Assembly: GCF_001613545.1 (NCBI RefSeq)
Contig: NZ_BDCO01000002.1
Location: forward strand, 2,232,001-2,296,000
Direction of reading: 5' to 3'
From: Terrimicrobium sacchariphilum
GTDB lineage: Bacteria; Verrucomicrobiota; Verrucomicrobiia; Chthoniobacterales; Terrimicrobiaceae
DNA length: 64,000 bases
In this document: positions 37,015 through 45,031 of the stretch, one piece after another
Numbering within the stretch: position 1 is the first letter of the stretch
How the letters are laid out: the number at the start of each line of letters is the position of its first letter
The notes under the pieces: model-generated
Seen by the model: only the letters and a program-made list of their open reading frames with translations
The model's database searches: none
Told to the model about the DNA's origin: nothing
Position numbers and translations under genes: made by a program

Positions 37015-37093
37015 ATGCGCGAGAACCTAAGCCTGTACGGGGCGTTGACAACTCGGAATTTTTACGGATTTGCGAAACTTGCCCGCGAATGGC

Positions 37094-38443
37094 CTAAAAC
37101 GAAGCTCCGACCTGGACGCCGAGGATGAGAGCATCTCCGATATTTCCAGTTCCTCCGGGACGGAGTACGTACTGGATATCGGGCTGAACAGTGAGGTTCG
37201 GGGTCAATTGGATGAGGTAGCTCCATTCCAGGACCGACTCGGTGGTGGGGCGACCAAAACCTAACGTCGCATAGGCGTCCGCGTAGTCGCTACTCCAGCC
37301 GCCAACGAGGAACGAGAACAATGTTTGATCCTGGTCCCGGCCGGGAATGAGTCCCTGCCAGATCGCTCCGGCAAATCCCATTACGGGCATGGTGGCGATT
37401 TCAGGCTGGGGATTGCCGGTGGCTCCTCCCCACAGCGAGAAACTGATATTCGGATTGGCTGGGTTGCGCCAGATCATCTGCTGGGCGAGGGCGTAAAACC
37501 CGTAGGAGTTTTGCTGTGTGCCGTCTCCGAGAAACTCGTCCTCGGGCAGGTTGGAATAATAGAGACCTGCAACATAGGTGCCGGGTAGCCCGGAGGGAGC
37601 ACTTGAGACGGAGGGCGTCACGGATTTGGCATCCTTCCCGGAGGGGACTGGGGACTGACCAAGGGTCGGGGTCCACCCCACCTCGCCGAGGAGGAGTATG
37701 CCGTCACCGGAGCGGATGGAGAAATCCAGGCCGTGATAGGCGGTGAGACCGAGGCGTTCCGTCGCCTGGTAGATTCCGGCGGAGACATAGGTGTCTGAGG
37801 TGGGGGTGTATTTTGCATAGGCGCCCCAGGTCGCATTCGGAGAGGCGGTGAACTCCGAGTTCAGGAAAACGGTGAGAGGATTGCCGTTGATGCCTCCGTT
37901 GACCTGGAGCCCGAAGGCGGGAAGCGTGGCAAAGGTGTCGCCAGCGGTGATGCGGCCGAGGCGGAACTGGAGGGCATTGTCGAGAAACGACTGCTGCCAG
38001 TAGAGTTCGTAAAACATCATCGTGGGTGTGACGTATGCCTGGGAGGCGGTGAAGATGTTGCCAATATCGTCGGAGATGTTGCTGCCTGCGGCATCTGCTC
38101 CGGAGATCACCATCGAGGCACCGGGCACCTTGAGGAGTTTTTCCAAATCCAGCGTCGCTCCGAAGGTGAGCTCCTGCGACCAGGCGGCGGATTGATCGAG
38201 GCCTCCGATGGGGTTTCCCTGGAATACGCCGAAATAGGTGATAAATGGCTTCACGCCCGCATCCTTCATCGTCCCGAACTCTTGATTTACCCATGCCGGA
38301 ATGTCCCAGAAGGGGGGATTCTTCAGCGATGTGGACGTATCCGACCCAGCTGTGGCGGTGAACAGGGTCATAATGAGCGCGGTGCATGCTCCTGCCGCTT
38401 TGTGTACCAGGGTCCGACCCGGTCTGTAGCTTCCTGAAGCCAT
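37094..38443 (-). CDS. OprB-family carbohydrate-selective porin
   Basis: 449 aa with a signal peptide and a mature chain of alternating beta-strand pattern ending in phenylalanine (VGASF), as usual for outer-membrane barrels. PAWVNQEFGTMKDAG, YELYWQQSFLDNALQFRLGRI and the C-terminal repeats of aromatic strands (FSFLVGGWSSDYAD) match the OprB family, which lets sugars through the outer membrane. It supports a Gram-negative diderm envelope. Single gene; the 237-bp upstream region is shared with rnc and contains an inverted repeat. Confidence 0.88.
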   Translation of the reverse strand: MASGSYRPGRTLVHKAAGACTALIMTLFTATAGSDTSTSLKNPPFWDIPAWVNQEFGTMKDAGVKPFITYFGVFQGNPIGGLDQSAAWSQELTFGATLDLEKLLKVPGASMVISGADAAGSNISDDIGNIFTASQAYVTPTMMFYELYWQQSFLDNALQFRLGRITAGDTFATLPAFGLQVNGGINGNPLTVFLNSEFTASPNATWGAYAKYTPTSDTYVSAGIYQATERLGLTAYHGLDFSIRSGDGILLLGEVGWTPTLGQSPVPSGKDAKSVTPSVSSAPSGLPGTYVAGLYYSNLPEDEFLGDGTQQNSYGFYALAQQMIWRNPANPNISFSLWGGATGNPQPEIATMPVMGFAGAIWQGLIPGRDQDQTLFSFLVGGWSSDYADAYATLGFGRPTTESVLEWSYLIQLTPNLTVQPDIQYVLRPGGTGNIGDALILGVQVGASF

Positions 38444-38624
38444 GCAGCGGTGCTACCACCTTGATGAGCCGAGAAAAGAGGAAACTTGCGGGTTTTCTGT
38501 CACGACATGGGCAAGAAAACATGCCCCTGATGGGGCAATCCGGAGTACGTTGATGCTTATGGACTTGCCAAGCCCTCACACCGCCGCCTAAAGAATACGG
38601 GGAAATTATTCGCGCTTGGTTGCG

Positions 38625-38653
38625 TGTAACATATTGATGTTTTTCTTGTTACA
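38625..38653. promoter_or_regulatory. inverted repeat between porin and rnc genes
   Basis: TGTAACA (38625-38631) and TGTTACA (38647-38653), perfect 7-bp arms with 15 bp between them (22 bp centre to centre, two helical turns), in an AT-rich patch 27 bp upstream of rnc. Suggests a dimeric regulator site for rnc, the divergent porin, or both. Confidence 0.4.
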
Positions 38654-38680
38654 TTTACCCGGCGCTCAAGACAGGTAGAC

Positions 38681-39433
38681 ATGCCGACCACAGATCCAAG
38701 CCGACACGCATCCATCATGAACCCGTTGGAGGAGCGGATGGGCTATAAGTTTCGCAATGGCCTGCTTCTGGCAGAGGCATTGACGCACCCCAGCATCTCG
38801 CTGGAGCGGAAGAACTATCCCTTCGACAACCAGCGCTTGGAATTCCTGGGCGATGCGGTGATCCAGCTTGTGGTGACGGAGCATCTTTACCGGCTGTATC
38901 CCGATTTCAGCGAGGGCCAGATGACCAAACTTCGCACTCGTATCGTGTCGCGTCCCGCGCTCAAGGCGCATGCCGTCCTGATGGATCTCGGTCGCTACCT
39001 GATGATGGGCCGCGGCGAGGAGGCCAGTGGTGGGCGCGAGCGTGCCTCAACCCTGGCGGATGCTTTTGAAAGCGTGGTGGGCGCGATCTACCTCGATGGG
39101 GGATTCGATGCGGCGCGGAATTTTGTTCTACGCGAGACGCTGGATGACTTTGAGCGCATCGCGAAGAACCCCGAGGAGGTGAATCCCAAGGGAACCTTGC
39201 AGGAAATTTTGCAAGCTATCGAGCCGTGTGCGCCAGCCTATGAGGTGGTGGAACAGACAGGGCCGGATCATTCCAAACACTTCGTTTCCAAGGTGATCTG
39301 GAGTGAGATCGAGCTGGGCAGGGGGGAGGGCCTCAGCAAGAAGCAGGCGCAGGTGGCAGCCGCCTCCGATGCGCTTGATCGACAGCTCTGGTTGCGCAAA
39401 GACAAGCGCTCGGGTACTGCTGCATCTGTATGA
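38681..39433 (+). CDS. rnc: ribonuclease III
   Basis: 250 aa. The RNase III signature NQRLEFLGDAV (Glu54, Asp58) and the second metal-site block ADAFESVVGAIYLDGG are present, followed by a C-terminal double-stranded-RNA-binding domain (about 170-240; GTLQEILQA...KKQAQVAAASDAL). It processes rRNA precursors and other double-stranded RNA. The stop overlaps the next gene as ATGA. Confidence 0.97.
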   Translation: MPTTDPSRHASIMNPLEERMGYKFRNGLLLAEALTHPSISLERKNYPFDNQRLEFLGDAVIQLVVTEHLYRLYPDFSEGQMTKLRTRIVSRPALKAHAVLMDLGRYLMMGRGEEASGGRERASTLADAFESVVGAIYLDGGFDAARNFVLRETLDDFERIAKNPEEVNPKGTLQEILQAIEPCAPAYEVVEQTGPDHSKHFVSKVIWSEIELGRGEGLSKKQAQVAAASDALDRQLWLRKDKRSGTAASV

Positions 39434-39984
39434 TGTATCCGGTCGACCTTCACGCCGTGGGACTCGTCCTCGGGTTGGCGCTCATTTTGGGCCATGTTCT
39501 GGCCTTCGTAAAGCCGACGGCGACCGCATCGGCGCTAAAAGGTTTTCCCCGTTCTCGTGCCGCAGGGACAGTGCTCATCGCGATTGCGGGCATCTGGGGT
39601 TTCATTCTCATCACGACCATGGATCTTGGTGAATTTGCCCATTTAAGGCGGGTCATGGCGATTGCGGTGGTGGCTGGTACCGTTCTTTCCTGGCGGTATA
39701 TGGAGGAGTTTCTGGCTGTACGCGCGCTGGGGATGATCGCCCTGCTCGCTTCCGAGCCTATTTTGGAAGCGGCATTTCTCCGTCCGGAGACCAGTCGTTT
39801 GCTCGTCGTAGTGCTTGCCTATGTTTGGATCATTCTCGGCCTGTTCTGGGTGGGAATGCCGTGGATGCTGCGTGATCAGATCACCTGGCTGACCAGCCAG
39901 AAGCTCCGTCTCAAGGCGGCGACGGTGGGCGGGATCGTTTACGGCGTGGCCGTGCTTTTTTGCGCGGTGGCTCTCTGGAAGTAA
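39430..39984 (+). CDS. polytopic membrane protein of unknown function
   Basis: 184 aa with about six hydrophobic helices and short basic loops (FVKPTATASALKGFPRSR after helix 1; LTSQKLRLK before the last). No catalytic motif or known family recognised. Its ATG overlaps the rnc stop, so it is translated together with RNase III. Ends 47 bp before the MuiA-like gene. Confidence 0.75.
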   Translation: MMYPVDLHAVGLVLGLALILGHVLAFVKPTATASALKGFPRSRAAGTVLIAIAGIWGFILITTMDLGEFAHLRRVMAIAVVAGTVLSWRYMEEFLAVRALGMIALLASEPILEAAFLRPETSRLLVVVLAYVWIILGLFWVGMPWMLRDQITWLTSQKLRLKAATVGGIVYGVAVLFCAVALWK

Positions 39985-40011
39985 GATTTTTCGGGAAAAT
40001 TGCAGTCTTCT

Positions 40012-40031
40012 GGCGTTGACTAGGTAACGCC
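40012..40031 (+). promoter_or_regulatory. hairpin abutting the start codon of the DUF4139 gene
   Basis: GGCGTT (40012-40017) and AACGCC (40026-40031) pair around an 8-base loop and end one base before ATG 40032. The loop holds the only ribosome-site-like bases (AGG). It could modulate translation initiation. Confidence 0.3.
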
Positions 40032-41672
40032 ATGAGAAAGACCGCTCTCCCGCTGGCCGCCCTCGTTTGGGCCGGTCATCTTTCCGCCGCCCCGATCGAT
40101 GCCTCTTCCCAAATCTCCGCCGTCACAGTCTATGCCGACCGGGCGAGAGTGACTCGCTCGGCGGAGGTGACCTTGCCGGAGGGGGAAAGCGTGGTGCGTC
40201 TCGGCGGGCTCCCTGCAAATCTCGATCCCTCCAGCGTTCAGGCGGGAGGTACTGGCACGGGGGTGAAGATCCTTGGGCTGGAAATCCGCGATGTCTTCTT
40301 TGACGAGGCGGTAAATCCCCGGGTGCGGGAGCTTGAGGCGCAGCTACAAGCCTTTCAGGATCAGGAGGCGACGCTGGTTGCCAAGAATGCGGATCTCAAG
40401 GAACGCCGCACTTTTTTGAACAAGGTGCGCGACGGGCTGGCCCAGCCGGGTGCGGAGGAGGGAAAGAGTTCGTCGGGCAGCAGCCTGGAGAAGGTGAAGC
40501 CGCTTTATGAATTTTACGGAGCCGAGAGTGTGGCGATTTCCGAGGCGAGTCAGGCCAATGCCATCGCTCTTCGCGAGCTCGCGCCCAAGAAACAGGTGAT
40601 CGTCGATGAATTGAATCGTCTGCGCTCGGGCGGAGGCAAGACGGAGAAGCAGGTACTGGTGGCGGTGAAGGCATCGTCTCCGGCGAAAGCTTCGCTTTCC
40701 CTGGGATACAATATGACCGGAGCCTCATGGCAGCCGCTCTACGACGCAAGAGTCAATACCCAGACAGGCGCGATCGAACTGGCCTATTATGGAAACGTGC
40801 GCCAGCAGACGGGAGAGAACTGGGACGGTGTAAAGCTGTCGCTTTCCACGGCAAGGCCCAATGTGGGGGCGCGCATGCCGGAGCTGGAGCCCTGGTGGCT
40901 GAACTTCATTCAGCCGATGGCGGCCGCGGCTCCGCGCGCTCTTGGCTATGCGCGGAATGAGCTGGCCAAGAATAAATTCGTCGCAGGCGCCGATGCCGAT
41001 ATCGCGGCTGAACCAGCGCCCGCCCCCATGGAATACGAACAGGCGCAGATCGAAAGCTCGGGTGTTTCCGTGGTTTTCGAAATCAAGATTCCCGCGACGA
41101 TTCCGAGCGATGGAGAGGAGCATCGCGTGGCGATTGCGACGCAGAAATTCGATGGCAAAATCGAGTATGTGACGACGCCGAAGCTGGCAGATGTGGCCTT
41201 TCTCAAGACCCGCCTGACCAACTCCAGCGGAGCGCCGATCCTCGGTGGCAAGGTGAATGTCTTCCGCGATGGGGACTTCATCGGCGACAGCCATGTGAAC
41301 TTCATCGCTCCCGGCGCGGACTTTGATTTCTACCTCGGGGCGGATGACAATGTGAAGGTCACGCGCAAGACGCTGGTGGACCGGGCCGCGGAGAACGGGC
41401 TCTTCCAGAAGCGCAAGGGCGTGACGCGCAAATACGAAACGACGGTGGAGAACTTCAAGAGCCAGCCGGTGAAGGTGACGGTGCTGGATCAACTTCCGGT
41501 GGCCCAGGATGCGAGCATTACCGTGCGGGATGTGAAGTTCAGCGACACCCCGACGCAGGAAAAGGATACCGGCAAACTGACTTGGACCTTTGATCTGGCT
41601 CCGAAGCAGAAGAAACAGATCACCGAGGAGTTCACGGTCGACTGGCCGTCCGAAAAAGACGTGAGCTTCTAA
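40032..41672 (+). CDS. DUF4139/MuiA-like secreted protein
   Basis: 546 aa with a signal peptide (KTALPLAALVWAGHLSAA). The N-terminal DUF4140 region starts ISAVTVYADRARVTRSAEV, followed by a coiled coil (about 95-135) and the DUF4139 beta-rich C-terminal domain (SLGYNMTGASWQPLYDARVN...YYGNVRQQTGENWDGVKLSLST). The family includes the Sphingomonas mucoidy inhibitor A; its molecular role is unknown. It acts in the periplasm. The stop codon overlaps that of the convergent pterin dehydratase gene by 4 bp. Confidence 0.87.
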   Translation: MRKTALPLAALVWAGHLSAAPIDASSQISAVTVYADRARVTRSAEVTLPEGESVVRLGGLPANLDPSSVQAGGTGTGVKILGLEIRDVFFDEAVNPRVRELEAQLQAFQDQEATLVAKNADLKERRTFLNKVRDGLAQPGAEEGKSSSGSSLEKVKPLYEFYGAESVAISEASQANAIALRELAPKKQVIVDELNRLRSGGGKTEKQVLVAVKASSPAKASLSLGYNMTGASWQPLYDARVNTQTGAIELAYYGNVRQQTGENWDGVKLSLSTARPNVGARMPELEPWWLNFIQPMAAAAPRALGYARNELAKNKFVAGADADIAAEPAPAPMEYEQAQIESSGVSVVFEIKIPATIPSDGEEHRVAIATQKFDGKIEYVTTPKLADVAFLKTRLTNSSGAPILGGKVNVFRDGDFIGDSHVNFIAPGADFDFYLGADDNVKVTRKTLVDRAAENGLFQKRKGVTRKYETTVENFKSQPVKVTVLDQLPVAQDASITVRDVKFSDTPTQEKDTGKLTWTFDLAPKQKKQITEEFTVDWPSEKDVSF

Positions 41673-41950
41673 ACCAGCGCGTCGATCTGGCGGGCGAGTG
41701 CGAAGTCCTTTTCAGTAAGGCCGCCCTTGCTGTGGGTCGTAAGAGAGAGGCGGATGGTATTCCAGCGGATGTCGATATCCGGGTGGTGGTCGGCGATTTC
41801 GGCCAGAACGGCCACGCGGTTTACGTAGTTCATCGCCTCGGCAAAATCACGAAAGACGCGCCTGCAGGCGATGGCCGAAGCCTCCCGGGCCCAGGTGGGC
41901 ACGGAGGGGAGTTCGTGGGCGATTTCCATCTCGGAAAGCAGGCCGGGCAT
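41669..41950 (-). CDS. 4a-hydroxytetrahydrobiopterin dehydratase (pterin carbinolamine dehydratase)
   Basis: 93 aa. The family active-site block is clear: AEIADHHPDIDIRWNTIRLS followed by THSKGGLTEKDFALA. The enzyme recycles 4a-hydroxytetrahydropterin. In bacteria without phenylalanine hydroxylase it can have other roles, for example in molybdopterin or folate metabolism; no hydroxylase is in the window. Upstream residues MPGLLSEMEIAHELPSVPTW form the normal first helix. Confidence 0.93.
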   Translation of the reverse strand: MPGLLSEMEIAHELPSVPTWAREASAIACRRVFRDFAEAMNYVNRVAVLAEIADHHPDIDIRWNTIRLSLTTHSKGGLTEKDFALARQIDALV

Positions 41951-42030
41951 GGCGGGAATCCTACAAAAATAGCCTTTCCCGTCGCAAGGGCCGCGTGTAG
42001 GTTGCGCTTTCCCCTATCAAATCAATCGTC

Positions 42031-43014
42031 ATGGGCAAAATTTACAACAACATCGTTGAGACCGTCGGACGCACTCCCCTCGTCAAACTGAACAAGGTGA
42101 CCGAGGGCGTGAATGCCACCATCGCGCTGAAATGCGAGTTTTTCAATCCGCTGGGAAGCGTGAAGGACCGTATCGGCATGGCGATGATCGAGGAGGCCGA
42201 GAAGAGCGGTGTGCTCACCAAGGACACCGTGATCGTCGAGCCGACCAGCGGCAACACCGGTATCGCCCTCGCGTTCGTCGCCGCCTCCAAGGGCTACAAG
42301 CTCATCCTGACCATGCCCGAGACGATGAGCCTTGAGCGCCGCACGCTCCTCGCCATGCTGGGTGCCAAACTGGTGCTCACTCCAGGTGCCGAGGGGATGA
42401 AGGGAGCCATCGCCCGAGCCGAGCAGATCGTGAAGGAGACGCCGAACTCGTGGATTCCGCAGCAGTTTTACAACCCGGCCAACCCGGCGATTCACTCCAA
42501 GACGACAGCGGAGGAGATCTGGGAGGATACCGACGGCAAGGTCGATATCTTTGTCGCAGCCGTCGGCACTGGCGGAACGATCACTGGTGTTTACGAGGCA
42601 CTGGCTCCGCGCAAGGCGGGCTTTGCGGCCGTCGCAGTCGAGCCGAAGGATTCGCCGGTCATTTCGCAAACCCTCGCCGGTGAGCCGGTGAAGCCGGGTC
42701 CGCACAAGATTCAGGGCACGGGCGCGGGATTCGTTCCCGGCAACCTGCATCTCAAGGCCTCCGATGGATCGGAGCAGATCACCGAATGTATCCAGGTCGC
42801 GAATGAAGACGCTTTCGCCATGGCTCGTCGCCTGGCGAAGGAAGAGGGCATCCTCGTCGGTATCAGCACAGGTGCCAACGTGTGGGCCGCCCTACAGGTC
42901 GCGAAGCGCCCGGAGAATGCGGGCAAGCTGATCGTTACGGTAGCCTGCTCCACGGGAGAGCGTTATCTGAGCACGGCCCTGGCCGAGGAAGCTCGCGCGG
43001 AGGTGGGAGCCTAA
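42031..43014 (+). CDS. cysK: cysteine synthase A (O-acetylserine sulfhydrylase)
   Basis: 327 aa. PLP lysine Lys45 in [13 protein letters not shown]; phosphate-loop [22 protein letters not shown]; and the C-terminal [10 protein letters not shown]. It makes cysteine from O-acetylserine and sulfide. The next gene, a TPR membrane protein, starts 4 bp after the stop and is probably co-transcribed. No leader structure was seen in the 80 bp upstream. Confidence 0.97.
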   Translation: MGKIYNNIVETVGRTPLVKLNKVTEGVNATIALKCEFFNPLGSVKDRIGMAMIEEAEKSGVLTKDTVIVEPTSGNTGIALAFVAASKGYKLILTMPETMSLERRTLLAMLGAKLVLTPGAEGMKGAIARAEQIVKETPNSWIPQQFYNPANPAIHSKTTAEEIWEDTDGKVDIFVAAVGTGGTITGVYEALAPRKAGFAAVAVEPKDSPVISQTLAGEPVKPGPHKIQGTGAGFVPGNLHLKASDGSEQITECIQVANEDAFAMARRLAKEEGILVGISTGANVWAALQVAKRPENAGKLIVTVACSTGERYLSTALAEEARAEVGA

Positions 43015-43018
43015 TCTT

Positions 43019-43717
43019 ATGTCCAAGGACCAACTTCCTCCGGCGGAGGATCGTTTGCTGCAATCCGACGGGTTCGACTCCGATTTGTTCTGGACCAAGT
43101 ATCGCTCGGTCATCATCGGCGGCGCCATCGCCGTGGTGGTTATCGCCCTGGGCGGCGGTTTCTACTGGCTGAGCGAGCGCAATACGCGGATCAACTCGGA
43201 GAAATCCTTTGCCGAGGCCACCACGGTGGAAGCCTGGCAGACGCTCATTGCCCAGTACCCGAAATCGCAGGCGGCAGCCGATGCGTACTTCCTTGTCGCT
43301 GCCGCTCAGCGCGATGGGGGCAAGATCGAGGACTCTACGGCAACGTATAAGAAGTTCCTGGAGATCTTCCCGAAGAACACGCTTACCGGCGCGGCTCGTC
43401 TCGGAATCGCCCAAAACCTCGAGCAGCAGAATAAGCTGAGTGAGGCTCTCGATGCCCTGCGTGATGTGCAAGCCCAGGATGGGAAAAGCTACGTGGCTTC
43501 ATTTGCCCTACTGGAGCAGGCTCGGATACTTCTGCGCCAGAATAAGCTCGAGGAGGCTCGTGGAGCTTTGAATACCCTGACCCAGACCTACCCGACGACT
43601 CCGGCGGCAATGTTTGGCGGATCGATCCTGTCCGATGTGCAGGCATTGATTCCTCCGCCGGCTGTGACGGCTGTCGTCGCTCCGCAGCCTGCTGCTGCGG
43701 CCTCAGCCACACCGTAG
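43019..43717 (+). CDS. membrane-anchored TPR protein (YfgM/YbgF-like)
   Basis: 232 aa: a short cytoplasmic N-terminus, one membrane helix (about 32-52, VIIGGAIAVVVIALGGGFYWL), then three or four tetratricopeptide repeats outside the membrane (QTLIAQYPKSQAAADAYFLVAAA, TYKKFLEIFPKNTLTGAARLGIA, ARGALNTLTQTYPTTPAAMFG). The Ala/Pro tail is low complexity. The layout matches YfgM-type proteins that assist export or envelope assembly. Directly behind cysK, a pairing with no obvious functional link. Confidence 0.8.
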   Translation: MSKDQLPPAEDRLLQSDGFDSDLFWTKYRSVIIGGAIAVVVIALGGGFYWLSERNTRINSEKSFAEATTVEAWQTLIAQYPKSQAAADAYFLVAAAQRDGGKIEDSTATYKKFLEIFPKNTLTGAARLGIAQNLEQQNKLSEALDALRDVQAQDGKSYVASFALLEQARILLRQNKLEEARGALNTLTQTYPTTPAAMFGGSILSDVQALIPPPAVTAVVAPQPAAAASATP

Positions 43718-43731
43718 CACGCGTCGGGCGT

Positions 43732-44529
43732 CTAGGACGCCAGACCGAGATTGGTTAATCCCTCGAGAGGAAGCGTCTTTTCAGGCGCTTCCTTTTCGCT
43801 TTTCTGGATGGGGGAGGCTGGCTGCACGGTGCTGTCGGCGAGCAAAAAACCGCCCTTTTCGACCACGACAGCCCTGGCGGTGAGTCGACCCTCAAGGCGG
43901 CCATGACGGTGAACATGGACCTGGCCCTCACAATGGAAATTCCCCCGGGCCGAGCCATGCAAAATGATTTCGGCGGCAATGAGCGGGAGGGGGAAATCGA
44001 GCCTGGCTCCTTTTTCAATCACGATCGATTTTGCGGCGATCCGGCAGCTCATGATGCCGGAGTAGGCGATACGCACAGTGCCTTCGCAACGCAGGGTGCC
44101 GTTGACCTCGCCGCGGATATCGGCCTCGCCACAGACGATGTAGCCGTTGCTGAGGGAGCCTTTGGCCTCCACGATCAGCCGTCCACGAGTGTCGACGGGG
44201 CGGGCGACCTTGGAGTCGAAGATGATGTCGTCAAACTCGATCGAGGCGGAGCAGCCCGGGCAGATCGTGCTGCGGGCGGAGGCTGATACCTCATGCGTCC
44301 GCCGACAGCGATAACATCGCACCTCCCGGACATGACGCTGCGCCGCTGTCGGCTGAGACCGGGGAGCGGCGGGCGCTGGCGCGGGTTTTTCTTTTCCGGT
44401 TACCGGAGCGCCAATCTCATAGTAGCTGCCGCAGGAGCGGCAGTACGTGGAGATGGCGGTTACGGGCTCGAGCTGGACGTACTCGCAGTGCGGGCACCGG
44501 AACGGGGCCTTGCGGAGATTGTCCTGCAT
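43732..44529 (-). CDS. bactofilin-domain protein with two N-terminal zinc ribbons
   Basis: 265 aa. Two Cys4 ribbons are visible: CPHC...CRSC (about 12-33) and CYRC...CPGC (about 72-93). A bactofilin-like right-handed beta-helix domain follows (about 110-235; repeats such as GYIVCGEADIRGEVNG, GTLRCEGTVRIAYSG, FHCEGQVHVHRHGRLEG). Bactofilins polymerise into cytoskeletal filaments. The zinc ribbons may recruit a partner. It follows a plain bactofilin gene by 6 bp in the same operon, so the two probably co-assemble. Confidence 0.82.
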   Translation of the reverse strand: MQDNLRKAPFRCPHCEYVQLEPVTAISTYCRSCGSYYEIGAPVTGKEKPAPAPAAPRSQPTAAQRHVREVRCYRCRRTHEVSASARSTICPGCSASIEFDDIIFDSKVARPVDTRGRLIVEAKGSLSNGYIVCGEADIRGEVNGTLRCEGTVRIAYSGIMSCRIAAKSIVIEKGARLDFPLPLIAAEIILHGSARGNFHCEGQVHVHRHGRLEGRLTARAVVVEKGGFLLADSTVQPASPIQKSEKEAPEKTLPLEGLTNLGLAS

Positions 44530-44535
44530 GGAGCC

Positions 44536-44991
44536 TTAGGACACGGCAGGCGCGGAAGCAGACTGGGTCTTGGTGGTGGCAGGAGCTGTGCCGCGGTCGG
44601 AGGCCTTGAAGGCCGGAGCGGGCTTGTTCGGGGTGACCTCGGATTTGCCGATAAAGGTCGCGCCTTCCTCGATGACGATGCGCACGGCGCGGAGATCGCC
44701 GGTGAGCTGGGAACTGGCCTTGAGCTCGACGCGCTCGGTCACGGTGATGTTGCCGTTGACGGTGCCGTGCACGACGACGTTCTTGGTGCGGACTTCGCCA
44801 TTCACCTCGGCGTTTTTGCCCAGGGTGAGATTGCCGTTTTCGGAGACGATTTCGCCTTCGATTTTGCCGTCAAAGATCAGTTCGCTCTCGAAGTTGATGG
44901 CGCCTTTGATCTGGACGTCGTTGGTGAGGATATTCTTGGTGGCAGAAGGAGTGGTATCCGGCATAAAGCTCGTCAAATTGTTGAGGTTCAT
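44536..44991 (-). CDS. bactofilin (polymer-forming cytoskeletal protein)
   Basis: 151 aa from ATG 44989-44991. The beta-helical core (about 20-115) shows the bactofilin repeats IKGAINFESELIFDGKIEGE, GNLTLGKNAEVNGEVRTKN, VVVHGTVNGNITVTERVELK and AVRIVIEEGATFIGKSEV. Tails are flexible and Ala/Thr/Ser rich. Such proteins build membrane-associated scaffolds for cell shape or polar machinery. First gene of the bactofilin pair. Confidence 0.92.
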   Translation of the reverse strand: MNLNNLTSFMPDTTPSATKNILTNDVQIKGAINFESELIFDGKIEGEIVSENGNLTLGKNAEVNGEVRTKNVVVHGTVNGNITVTERVELKASSQLTGDLRAVRIVIEEGATFIGKSEVTPNKPAPAFKASDRGTAPATTKTQSASAPAVS

Positions 44992-45031
44992 AGGGCGATA
45001 ACGGGCAAATCTAGCGGTGAACCTAGGCAGG

